Position numbers and translations under genes: made by a program
The notes under the pieces: generated by a model
What the model was told of the DNA's origin: nothing
Seen by the model: the letters and a program-made list of their open reading frames with translations, nothing else
Database searches by the model: none
From: Dehalococcoidia bacterium
GTDB taxonomy: Bacteria; Chloroflexota; Dehalococcoidia; JAENJB01
Direction of reading: 5' to 3'
NCBI GenBank assembly: GCA_030690705.1
Contig: JAUYGE010000231.1
Location: 1-5,898 of the forward strand
DNA length: 5,898 bases
Part shown: piece by piece, positions 1 through 5,898 of the stretch
How positions within the stretch are numbered: position 1 is the first letter of the stretch
How the letters are laid out: each line of letters begins with the position of its first letter

Positions 1-2
1 TC

Positions 3-128
3 CATCATAATAGGCTTCATCCCTCCCACTTGGTGCTGCCGGTTGCGCCAGCTTCCAGGAAAACGAGGGGGAAGAAGCCGCCCTTTGCCTATGAGCCTGT
101 CCCGCCCGTGATCGGCGCCAGGGGCTAG
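3..128 (+). CDS. Possible C-terminal end of an unidentified upstream gene (partial)
   Basis: One + strand frame is open from the left edge to a TAG at 126-128. It encodes about 41 residues ending EPVPPVIGARG, with a basic stretch (RKTRGKK) before a proline-rich tail. Most codons in its second half end in G or C, as in the real genes of this window. The TAG lies 31 bases before the GTG of the first nitroreductase gene, a plausible within-operon spacing. I do not recognise a family. A second + frame is also open from the left edge to a TGA at 109-111, so the call rests on codon appearance and position only. The stretch could equally be non-coding leader. Confidence 0.3.
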   Translation, partial: HHNRLHPSHLVLPVAPASRKTRGKKPPFAYEPVPPVIGARG

Positions 129-159
129 TCGAGGAAACGAACGTAGAAAGGAGGTACCG
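128..159 (+). promoter_or_regulatory. Leader and strong ribosome binding site of the first nitroreductase gene, first copy of a duplicated leader
   Basis: The Shine-Dalgarno sequence AAAGGAGGT lies at 147-155, and five bases separate its AGGAGG core from a GTG at 160. This supports the GTG as the true start, although no ATG is used. The leader from GTCGAG (128) to GGAGGTACC resembles the leader of the second nitroreductase gene at 959-996, apart from a few substitutions and a net 6-base length difference. The duplicated unit therefore included the translation signal. I see no convincing -35/-10 promoter here. Confidence 0.7.
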
Positions 160-897
160 GTGAAATACGAAGGTTTCCTGACCCTCCTCAAGACGAGGAG
201 GTCCATCCGCTACTTCAAGAGAGACCCGCTGCCCGAAGGGGCCGTCGAGAAGATACTGGAGGCGGGGCGGTGGGCCATGTCAGGTGGGAACGGTCAACCA
301 TGGGAGTTCGTCGTCGTCAAGGATAAGGTCATAAGGGCCAAGATAGCCAAGATCATGGACGACCGGCAGGAGCGCACCTGGCAGGTGGAACTGACCAGGG
401 TGCAGGAGTACCGGCATCCGCAACACCAGAGGAAGGATCTGGTGGATACCCAGGTCCGCATGGTCAATGAGGCACCAGCGATTATCATACTCTGCGGCGA
501 CCCGCGGAAATTCCAGGCCACGGTACTCGTCAACCAGTACTCATCCGGCGAACACGATATCTTCCACATGAACCTGGGTAATGCCGCCATGGTCATGAAC
601 CTGGCTGCCGCCTCCCTGGGACTCGGCTCGGCATGGCAGACGATTGACCGGCCGGCAGAGCACCAACTCAAGGAATTGCTGGGCATACCCATAGAGTATA
701 AAATTTATGTTCAGATTCCCGTGGGATACCCGGCCTTCAACCCTCCTCCCACCTACCGGCGCCCCCTGAGCGACCTGGCTCATTACGATGGGTACGATAA
801 GTCCAAGCACCAGACGTGGGAGCAGGTGAGAGAGTGGCTGGCTATGCTCCGGCAGGGTTCGCTGCCATCCTATGACGTGCGGAAGAAGGCCAAATAG
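160..897 (+). CDS. Nitroreductase-family FMN-dependent oxidoreductase, copy 1
   Basis: This encodes a 245-residue cytoplasmic flavoprotein of the nitroreductase fold, whose members usually act as homodimers that bind FMN and take electrons from NAD(P)H. The N-terminal FMN-phosphate motif RRSIR is at residues 13-17. The flavin-contacting loop SGGNGQPWEF is at 41-50, and the glycine-rich motif ASLGLGSAW at 151-159. A final IPVGYP segment is at 186-191. The protein is somewhat longer than the usual 170-220 residues. The extra length lies in a charged insert at about 60-100 (DRQER to QVRMVNEAP), where family members often carry helices that shape the active site, and in the C-terminal tail. The common APS before the GGN loop is AMS here. 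The substrate cannot be read from sequence: family members reduce nitroaromatics, quinones, enones or free flavin, dehalogenate, or perform ring chemistry. The GTG start is supported by a strong ribosome binding site. The gene is the first of a tandem pair and lies upstream of a UbiD-type decarboxylase on the same strand. Confidence 0.93.
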   Translation: MKYEGFLTLLKTRRSIRYFKRDPLPEGAVEKILEAGRWAMSGGNGQPWEFVVVKDKVIRAKIAKIMDDRQERTWQVELTRVQEYRHPQHQRKDLVDTQVRMVNEAPAIIILCGDPRKFQATVLVNQYSSGEHDIFHMNLGNAAMVMNLAAASLGLGSAWQTIDRPAEHQLKELLGIPIEYKIYVQIPVGYPAFNPPPTYRRPLSDLAHYDGYDKSKHQTWEQVREWLAMLRQGSLPSYDVRKKAK

Positions 898-925
898 CCG
901 GAGCGCCAGCGGCATGAGCAATCAG

Positions 926-953
926 CGAAGAGAGGCATCAGGCCACCTCTTCG
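926..953 (+). other. Weak hairpin between the two nitroreductase genes
   Basis: The 99-base gap between the tandem genes contains an imperfect inverted repeat: CGAAGAG (926-932) pairs with CTCTTCG (947-953), and inside it GGC (934-936) pairs with GCC (942-944) around the loop ATCAG. No T-run follows, so it is not a standard terminator. It may be a processing or attenuation site, or chance. The rest of the gap is an A-rich leader (965-988) carrying the ribosome binding site of the next gene. Confidence 0.3.
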
Positions 954-958
954 ACGAT

Positions 959-996
959 GTCGAGAAAACAAAACATAAAAGAAGAAGGAGGTACCA
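959..996 (+). promoter_or_regulatory. Leader and strong ribosome binding site of the second nitroreductase gene, second copy of a duplicated leader
   Basis: AAGGAGGT at 985-992 lies just upstream of the ATG at 997. The segment GTCGAG...GGAGGTACC corresponds to 128-159 in front of copy 1, and the coding sequences then both open with TGAAATACGA. The block GGAGGTACC is identical in both, while the A-rich stretch between differs in length by six bases. Confidence 0.65.
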
Positions 997-1773
997 ATGA
1001 AATACGAGGACTTTCTGGGCCTGTTGAAGAACAGGAGGACCATCCGGCACTTCAAGCCGGACCCCCTGCCAAAGGGGGCCATTGAGAAGATACTGGAGGC
1101 CGGCCGCTGGGCCATGTCTGGAGGCAACGGGCAACCCTGGGAGTTCCTGGTGGTAACGGACAGGGTCACCAAGGCCAAGGTGGGCGCCATCATCAATGGC
1201 CGGCAGGAGCGCCACTGGGCGCTGGAACAGACCAGGGAACAGCGCTACCGCCACCCCGGCCACTTCAGGCCCGGGCTGGTGCCCGACCAGGTACGCATGG
1301 TCAACGAAGCGCCTGCTCTCATTATCCTTCTCGGCGATCCGAGGACCTTCCAGGCCACCGTCATCGGCAACCAGTTCTTCTCCGGAGAGCACGACATCTT
1401 CCATATGAACCTGGGCAACTCCGCGATGATTATGAACCTGGCCGCAGCTTCGCTGGGACTCGGCGCGGCATGGCAGACCATCGACCGCCCGTCGGAGCAT
1501 CAGCTGAAGGAGCTCCTCGGCATCCCGCTGGAGTACAAGATATACGTCCAGATCCCGGTCGGCTATCCGGTGAAGACACCCCCTCCTCAGTACCGCCGAA
1601 CACTGAAAGAGGTAGCGCACTACGGGAAGTACGACAAGTCCAAGTACCGTACCCACGACGAGATTCGGGAGTGGCTGGCGCAGTGTCGCCTGGGCTCGCT
1701 GCCGTCCTACGATGTCAGGAAACCGGCGCAGAGCACCATTGAGCTGACCAAGGCCGCCAAGAAGAAGAAGTAA
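997..1773 (+). CDS. Nitroreductase-family FMN-dependent oxidoreductase, copy 2 (tandem paralog)
   Basis: This 258-residue protein aligns with copy 1 without gaps over 245 residues, at about 181 identities (74%, counted by hand). It keeps the FMN motifs: RRTIR at 13-17, SGGNGQPWEF at 41-50, ASLGLGAAW at 151-159 and IPVGYP at 186-191. Identity is uneven: about 84% over residues 1-50, 54% over 51-100, 87% over 101-190 and 62% over the C-terminal part. The cofactor core is thus held while the insert that probably lines the substrate pocket has diverged. It carries 13 extra C-terminal residues ending in a lysine run (AAKKKK). The ATG start is supported by AAGGAGGT and by exact agreement with the copy 1 N-terminus (MKYE). 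The two proteins could form homodimers with different substrates or a heterodimer; the sequence cannot decide. The gene is followed after 20 bases by a long hairpin and then the UbiD-type gene. Confidence 0.93.
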   Translation: MKYEDFLGLLKNRRTIRHFKPDPLPKGAIEKILEAGRWAMSGGNGQPWEFLVVTDRVTKAKVGAIINGRQERHWALEQTREQRYRHPGHFRPGLVPDQVRMVNEAPALIILLGDPRTFQATVIGNQFFSGEHDIFHMNLGNSAMIMNLAAASLGLGAAWQTIDRPSEHQLKELLGIPLEYKIYVQIPVGYPVKTPPPQYRRTLKEVAHYGKYDKSKYRTHDEIREWLAQCRLGSLPSYDVRKPAQSTIELTKAAKKKK

Positions 1774-1793
1774 GGGACTGTTGACAGACCAAC

Positions 1794-1837
1794 CCAGCGT
1801 CCCCCTTCTCCTTTGAACAGGAGAAGGGGGACGCTGG
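1794..1837 (+). terminator. Perfect 19-bp hairpin between nitroreductase copy 2 and the UbiD-type gene; terminator-like but without a T-run
   Basis: CCAGCGTCCCCCTTCTCCT at 1794-1812 is exactly complementary to 1819-1837, with the 6-base loop TTGAAC. The helix can extend through CCAA (1789-1792) pairing with TTGG (1840-1843) past a small internal loop. It starts 20 bases after the stop codon, where a terminator would be expected, but no T-run follows on either strand. Alternatives are a 3'-end stabiliser, a processing site that separates ubiD mRNA from the upstream genes, or one copy of a dispersed palindromic repeat. The inverted repeat is certain; its function is not. Confidence 0.6.
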
Positions 1838-1886
1838 TATTGGCAATTATCCAAACAACCAAACACAGGACAGACGGAGGTGAAAT

Positions 1887-3317
1887 ATGGCTGAAGACCT
1901 GAGAGCCTGGCTGGAGAGAATGGAGAAGGAAGGGGAGCTGAAGAAGCTCGATGGGGTCAACTGGGACCTGGAGATCGGTACCATCACAGCTCTGAACACC
2001 AGAAAAGACTCACCCGCGGTGCTCTTCGACAATATCCCAGGGTATCCTCCCGGGCACCGGGTGCTCACGGGGTCGATTCTGACCCCCCGGCGGGTGGCCC
2101 TCACTCTGGGGCTGCCAGCGGACGTGCCCGAAAACGAGATGATAGCTGCTGCCAAGAAGAAGGTGAAGGGATGGCTGGACAATCTGGACAAGTTCAAACC
2201 CAGGGAGGTTAGGGAAGGTCCGGTGCTGCAGAATGTCCAGAAGGGGGATAAGATAAACATCCTCCATTTCCCCACCCCGAAATGGCACAAGAAAGACGGG
2301 GGCAGGTATATCGGCACCGGTCATTGCCTGGTCACCCGCGACCCGGAGACGGGAGACGTGAACCTGGGTACCTACCGCGTCATGGTGCAGGACGAGAAGA
2401 CACTGGGCTTCCACATCTCCCCGGGCAAACACGGTCGCATCCACTTCGAGAAATGGCATGCGCAGGGGAAGAAAGCTCCGATCTTGGTCTCGGTCGGCCA
2501 CCATCCGCATTACTTCGCTGCGGGCACGCTGTCCCTCCCGCACGGCGCGGAGTACAACTACCTCGGGGCGATGAAGAATGAGCCGTCCGAGGTAATCATG
2601 GAAGAGGTCACCGGACTGCCCATGCCCGCTGACAGCGAGATCGTCTTCGCCGGGTTCTGCCCTCCGGACAAGACCAGGGCCGAAGGGCCTTTCGGCGAGT
2701 ACACCGGCTACTACGCCAGTGGTGAGAGGCAGAACCCGATAATAGAGGTGGAGCGCGTCTACTTCCGCAACAACCCAATCATTCACGGCGCGCCCCCCAG
2801 CCGCCCCCCCTACAACGGCAGCTACTACCTGACGTTGATCGGCAGCATACTCATAGAGCTGGAACTGGCAAAGCTGGGTGTGCCCGATGTGAAGGGCGTC
2901 TGGACCCACGAGATCTGCTCCAGCTACTTCGTCGCCATATCCCTCAAGCAGAGGTTCGCCGGTCATCCGAAGCAGGCCGCCCTCTACGCCTCTGAGATTT
3001 CGGCCCGCGGTGGCATGGGAGGCCGCTATGTCGTCGTAGTGGACGAGGACATCGATCCAACCGACATCAAACAGGTGCTCTGGGCGATGTGCACCCGCTC
3101 CGACCCGGAGAAAGACCTGGACATCATCCGGCGGACCCGCAGCTCTCCGTTGGACCCGATAATCAAGAAACCGGCCGTCGGCCTCTTCTCCTCCCGCGCC
3201 ATTATCGACGCCACTAAGCCCTGGGAGTGGCGAGATCAATTCCCCGAGGTGGTGGAGATCGACGAGGAGATGGCAGCGATAGTAAGGAAGAAATTCGGCA
3301 AGGAATTGAAGCTGTAA
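1887..3317 (+). CDS. UbiD-family prenylated-FMN-dependent decarboxylase/carboxylase
   Basis: This 476-residue cytoplasmic protein matches the UbiD family over its full length. These enzymes use prenylated FMN for reversible decarboxylation of aromatic or alpha,beta-unsaturated acids. The residues known from fungal Fdc1 can be placed by motif and spacing. NLGTYR at 159-164 gives the metal-ligand Asn159 and catalytic Arg164. GKHGRIH gives metal-ligand His182, AEYNYLGAM gives metal-ligand Glu222, and EGPFGEYTGYY gives catalytic Glu266 and Glu271. The spacings between these (5, 18, 40, 44 and 5 residues) equal those between Fdc1 N168, R173, H191, E233, E277 and E282. The Glu-Arg-Glu triad and metal site are intact, so the enzyme should be active. 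Length is typical. The ATG follows GGAGGTGA (1876-1883). I give no symbol because nothing links it to ubiquinone synthesis; the substrate may be a hydroxybenzoate, phthalate-like, cinnamate-like or other acid. No UbiX gene is visible. It ends 12 bases from the stop of the convergent permease gene. Confidence 0.95.
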   Translation: MAEDLRAWLERMEKEGELKKLDGVNWDLEIGTITALNTRKDSPAVLFDNIPGYPPGHRVLTGSILTPRRVALTLGLPADVPENEMIAAAKKKVKGWLDNLDKFKPREVREGPVLQNVQKGDKINILHFPTPKWHKKDGGRYIGTGHCLVTRDPETGDVNLGTYRVMVQDEKTLGFHISPGKHGRIHFEKWHAQGKKAPILVSVGHHPHYFAAGTLSLPHGAEYNYLGAMKNEPSEVIMEEVTGLPMPADSEIVFAGFCPPDKTRAEGPFGEYTGYYASGERQNPIIEVERVYFRNNPIIHGAPPSRPPYNGSYYLTLIGSILIELELAKLGVPDVKGVWTHEICSSYFVAISLKQRFAGHPKQAALYASEISARGGMGGRYVVVVDEDIDPTDIKQVLWAMCTRSDPEKDLDIIRRTRSSPLDPIIKKPAVGLFSSRAIIDATKPWEWRDQFPEVVEIDEEMAAIVRKKFGKELKL

Positions 3318-3329
3318 GGGTGCCGAGCT

Positions 3330-5084
3330 CTACGCTTCAGCCACCATCGCCCGCCGCTGTGCCAGCTTGCGGAATGCAACGCTCATAACAAAGAGGAGAA
3401 TCACCATCAGCACCGCCAGGGCGCCGACCAGCGGCGTTGACCCGTAGGTCCACAGCTGGAAGATATACACCGATAAGACCAGCGTATCCGGCGTGTAGAG
3501 AAGGGCTGCCATTTCAAACACCTTGCTCGCCAGTATGAACACATAGAGCCCGCCCGAGATCAGCGTGGGGAGGATGAGAGGGATAAGAATGCGGCGCATC
3601 ACGGTAACGAAGCCAGCGCCGCTGGTGGCGGCAGCATCCTCCAGTTCCTTGTGAATTTGGGACACCCCGCTGTGGGTGAACCTGGTAGCCGTGGGCAGAA
3701 ATCTTATCAGATAGGCCAGTACCATGATCCAGATGGTGCCATAGATACCCACCTTCCAGTAGAGGAAGACTATCATGAAGCTGAAGGCCATGGCTACTGC
3801 AGGTACGGACATGGGCAGGAAAGCCAGCACGTCCAGGACCCTGCCGCCCCTCGGTTTGAGGCGGATCACAATCCAGGAGACCACGGTGGCCAGGAGCATC
3901 CCCCCGACACTCACTATCCCGGCCAGAATAGCGGTGTTTCTTATCATCAGGAGAAAGTCACGCCGGGCGAAAAGATCCCTATAATTATTCAGGCTAAAAC
4001 TGGCAAGGGCTTCCCGGGAGGGGAACTGAAAGTAGAGCAGGAAAGAAGACCACAAGAGTACCAGGAGGGGCAGGATAAAACCAACGAAGATGAAGAAAAA
4101 GACAAAAGCCCCGGTCAGGCCCCGCCACTTTCCGAGGTTTAGCAACCGCGGGCGGTAGCCCTTTCCGGTAACGGTGGCATATCTCTCGGAGCGGGCCAGC
4201 ACCCGCTGGTAGAACATCAGTCCCTCAAAGGCCAGCACCATCAGCACCAGGCTGAAGACGAAGGCCTGCCCATACTGGGGCTCTGGCATCACCCTCAGGG
4301 CAATATAAATCTGGGTGGAGTAGACCATCAGCCCCCGCCCGGCCCCCAGTATGAGGGGTACATCCATGGACTCCAGACCGCGGACGAACATCAACAAGGC
4401 TACTGCTGCCAGGGCCGGGGCCATCATCCGGAAGGTGATCCTGAAGAGGGTAGTAGCCCGGTTCGCCCCGGAAGTATAGGCCGCCTCTTCCAGTGAGGGG
4501 TCCATGGACCTGAAGGCAGCTCCCAGGAGGAAGAAGGTGAGGGGCGACATCGACAACCCTTCCACCCACCACATAGCCGGTATGGAATAGGCATTGAACA
4601 GAGGCCCGGCAAATCCCAGGGACTTCCAGAGGGTATTCAGTAGTCCCACTGAAGGGCTCAGGAGCAGGACCCAGGAGATGGCTTTGAGCATCCCGGGCAT
4701 GACCAGCGGGATGAACATCAGCCCGTAGATAGCGTTCCTGAACGGCGTATTCGTCCGCTCTACCAGGAAGGCGATGCTCCCGCCGAAGAACAGGGCCACG
4801 GCCATGGAGCCGGCGGCGAAGAGAAGGGTGTTCCCCAGATAGCCTATGCTATCCGGGTTGGAATAGGCTTCCCGGAAATGGCTCAGCGTGAAATTGTTCA
4901 GGCTGAAATCGGCCAGATGCCCGGGTAAGGCCGGCTTGAAGCTGTTCCACAGCAGAAAAAAGATGGGCACCGCGGCCAGAAAGGCCACCAGCGCGGTAGC
5001 CAGAACTACGATGATGTTCCTGGCGGTGAAAACCTGTTCCCACTTTTCCCCTCGCAGGAAACCGGTTAGAGCTCTGCTCGCCAT
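3330..5084 (-). CDS. ABC transporter permease with two fused transmembrane domains (ferric-iron/phosphonate/thiamine type)
   Basis: This 584-residue inner-membrane protein forms the translocation channel of a binding-protein-dependent importer. It holds two homologous permease domains, with about 12 hydrophobic segments in all. Domain 1 has segments near residues 22-46, 84-107, 117-142, 176-192, 219-238 and 272-294. Domain 2 has them near 323-350, 382-408, 418-442, 447-464, 502-520 and 553-572. Each domain carries the EAA loop that docks the ATPase: LEEAAYTSGANRATTLFRIT at 198-217 and LEDAAATSGAGFVTVMRRIL at 481-500. The domains join through a basic linker containing TGKGYRPR (306-313). Fused permeases of this layout serve FbpB-like ferric iron, ThiP thiamine and 2-aminoethylphosphonate importers, so the substrate is open. 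The ATG has a modest AAAGG four bases upstream. The gene lies downstream of the binding-protein gene across a 121-base gap with a hairpin. No ATPase gene follows it. Confidence 0.94.
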   Translation of the reverse strand: MASRALTGFLRGEKWEQVFTARNIIVVLATALVAFLAAVPIFFLLWNSFKPALPGHLADFSLNNFTLSHFREAYSNPDSIGYLGNTLLFAAGSMAVALFFGGSIAFLVERTNTPFRNAIYGLMFIPLVMPGMLKAISWVLLLSPSVGLLNTLWKSLGFAGPLFNAYSIPAMWWVEGLSMSPLTFFLLGAAFRSMDPSLEEAAYTSGANRATTLFRITFRMMAPALAAVALLMFVRGLESMDVPLILGAGRGLMVYSTQIYIALRVMPEPQYGQAFVFSLVLMVLAFEGLMFYQRVLARSERYATVTGKGYRPRLLNLGKWRGLTGAFVFFFIFVGFILPLLVLLWSSFLLYFQFPSREALASFSLNNYRDLFARRDFLLMIRNTAILAGIVSVGGMLLATVVSWIVIRLKPRGGRVLDVLAFLPMSVPAVAMAFSFMIVFLYWKVGIYGTIWIMVLAYLIRFLPTATRFTHSGVSQIHKELEDAAATSGAGFVTVMRRILIPLILPTLISGGLYVFILASKVFEMAALLYTPDTLVLSVYIFQLWTYGSTPLVGALAVLMVILLFVMSVAFRKLAQRRAMVAEA

Positions 5085-5144
5085 CTTGCCTTTCCCGTTC
5101 TACCGGTGGCATTGAACGTCATGGTCTCTGGAAACTTCGCCTTC

Positions 5145-5184
5145 GCTATCGCTCTCCTCCCGTCAGCGGGAGGAGAGCGATAGC
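5145..5184 (-). terminator. Perfect 18-bp hairpin between the binding-protein and permease genes, probable attenuator or mRNA stabiliser
   Basis: GCTATCGCTCTCCTCCCG at 5145-5162 is exactly complementary to 5167-5184, around a 4-base loop. It lies 21 bases past the stop codon of the binding-protein gene as transcribed on the - strand, and 60 bases before the permease start. No T-run follows. In many ABC importers a hairpin at this place lowers permease expression relative to binding protein, either by partial termination or by protecting the upstream mRNA. That role is inferred here from position. It could also be a member of a dispersed palindromic repeat family. Nothing else is evident in the 121-base gap. 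Confidence 0.6.
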
Positions 5185-5205
5185 CTTAAGAATAACCTTC
5201 TTTGA

Positions 5206-5898
5206 CTACCTCGCGGTGACGATCTCCTTCAGCCACAGGTCTGACGCCCTAATGAGGTCCGCGTCGCTGGCCAGTTCCTCAGGAACCTCGCCCCATACTA
5301 TGCCCCGGCTGGTGAAGAACTGGTTGGCATAGGATTTCTTAGCGGCCTCAGGCTGATAGGTGGGATTGGGAGAGGTATTGGAATGGATCAGGGCACCTTC
5401 CTCAGTAGTCAGGAAATCCAGGAAAAGCTTGGCTGCGTTTGGATGTTGAGCCTTGGAGGTTAAAGCCAGACCCCAGGTGCCGCCGGCAACCTTCTTGATT
5501 GGGACAAAGTCTATGGGCGCCCCCGTCCGGATGTTGTACAGGCCCGTCGTGGCGGCAGCCATTAACATGATGCTTACATCCCCGACCACCAGTTGCTCCA
5601 ACGGGCCTTTGAAACCGCTACCGACTGCCGGCCTCGTGGTCGCCACCACCTCCTTCCAGAACTTGGCGGCATTGTCCAGGTTGGCCCCTTTCTCGGTCAA
5701 ATCGCCCAGGAGCCAGGCATGGTGGAGGACATAGTCAGCTCCCGAGCGCGATATGATAGCCTTGCCGCGCCACTTGGCGTTGTTGAGGTCCTCCCACTTC
5801 TGAGGCACATCGGCAGGGGCGACCAGCTTGGTGTTGTACATCGGGATGCGCAGGCTTATCTGGTGGATCCTCCAGAAGTTGTGATTTGGCTGACGTCC
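5206..5898 (-). CDS. ABC transporter extracellular solute-binding protein, C-terminal 230 residues (partial)
   Basis: The frame stays open from the TAG at 5206-5208 to the right edge, so the gene begins outside the window. The methionine at 5839-5841 is internal: the 19 residues before it (ending ISLRIP) continue the domain, and SLRIPMYNTKLV is a typical mid-protein strand of this fold. Family features include KWEDLNNAKWRGKAII, a GPLEQLVVGDVSIML segment, GAPIDFVPI, and the C-terminal HPNAAKLFLDFLTTEEG helix. Together they indicate the type II periplasmic binding fold related to FbpA/AfuA and 2-aminoethylphosphonate binding proteins. The signal peptide would lie beyond the edge. Where ferric-binding proteins carry adjacent tyrosines, this one reads AAATTGLYNIR (bases 5527-5559), and no YY pair occurs in the visible part. 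This argues against classical ferric binding. It sits first in a - strand unit with the permease, so the two should be partners. Confidence 0.9.
   Translation of the reverse strand, partial: GRQPNHNFWRIHQISLRIPMYNTKLVAPADVPQKWEDLNNAKWRGKAIISRSGADYVLHHAWLLGDLTEKGANLDNAAKFWKEVVATTRPAVGSGFKGPLEQLVVGDVSIMLMAAATTGLYNIRTGAPIDFVPIKKVAGGTWGLALTSKAQHPNAAKLFLDFLTTEEGALIHSNTSPNPTYQPEAAKKSYANQFFTSRGIVWGEVPEELASDADLIRASDLWLKEIVTAR

Noticed and set aside
1..20. Start of a divergent - strand gene (GGGAGGGATG near position 20)
   Set aside because: The purine-rich stretch directly abuts the ATG, leaving no spacer, and only about six codons are visible before the edge.
1781..1850. TTGACA (1781-1786) and TTGGCA (1840-1845) as -35 boxes for the UbiD gene
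   Set aside because: No acceptable -10 box lies about 17 bases downstream of either, and the first falls directly before the hairpin.
922..1866. Open frame of about 314 codons on the - strand over nitroreductase copy 2 and its flanks
   Set aside because: It overlaps a clear gene and runs through both arms of the hairpin at 1794-1837. It has no ribosome binding site or family motif that I can see.
2010..3239. Long open frame of about 409 codons on the - strand inside the UbiD gene
   Set aside because: It is antisense to a full-length, motif-complete UbiD gene and its translation shows no recognisable family. GC-rich third positions commonly leave the opposite strand free of stops.
3307..3339. 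TGAAGC/GCTTCA inverted repeat as a bidirectional terminator between the convergent genes
   Set aside because: The stem is only 6 bp around a loop of about 21 bases, with no T-run on either side.
5839..5841. ATG as the start of the binding-protein gene
   Set aside because: The frame continues without a stop to the window edge, and the residues before it fit the same fold. No signal peptide follows this methionine, so it is internal.

Overview
The window is ordinary bacterial chromosome of moderately high GC, densely coded, with strong AGGAGG-type ribosome binding sites. It suggests an anaerobic or environmental bacterium with an accessory catabolic gene set. The mix of tandem nitroreductase-family genes, a UbiD-family decarboxylase and a two-domain ABC permease, plus long GC-rich intergenic hairpins without T-tracts, fits Chloroflexota (Dehalococcoidia-like) metagenomic genomes. 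That placement is an impression, not something the sequence proves.

Layout. Positions 3-128 may be the last 41 codons of an upstream gene (weak). Three genes follow on the + strand: a nitroreductase-family flavoprotein (160-897, GTG start), a second one that is its tandem paralog (997-1773; about 74% identical by hand count, no gaps over 245 residues), a perfect 19-bp hairpin (1794-1837), and a UbiD-family prenylated-FMN decarboxylase with every catalytic and metal-binding residue in place (1887-3317). The + cluster meets a - strand operon tail to tail with 12 bases between stop codons. Read on the - strand, that operon holds the C-terminal 230 residues of a periplasmic solute-binding protein (5206 to beyond the right edge), an 18-bp hairpin (5145-5184), and a fused two-domain ABC permease of the ferric-iron/2-aminoethylphosphonate/thiamine type (3330-5084).

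How the genes may work together. UbiD enzymes add or remove CO2 on aromatic or alpha,beta-unsaturated acids using prenylated FMN, and that cofactor is made from reduced FMN. The nitroreductase relatives are FMN-dependent reductases. The binding protein lacks the double tyrosine of classical ferric-binding proteins in the part visible here, so the transporter may import an organic anion. A reasonable but unproven reading is uptake of an organic acid coupled to flavin-dependent reduction and decarboxylation. No UbiX (prenyltransferase), ABC ATPase or regulator is visible. I found no CRISPR array, transposase, tRNA, rRNA or defence system.
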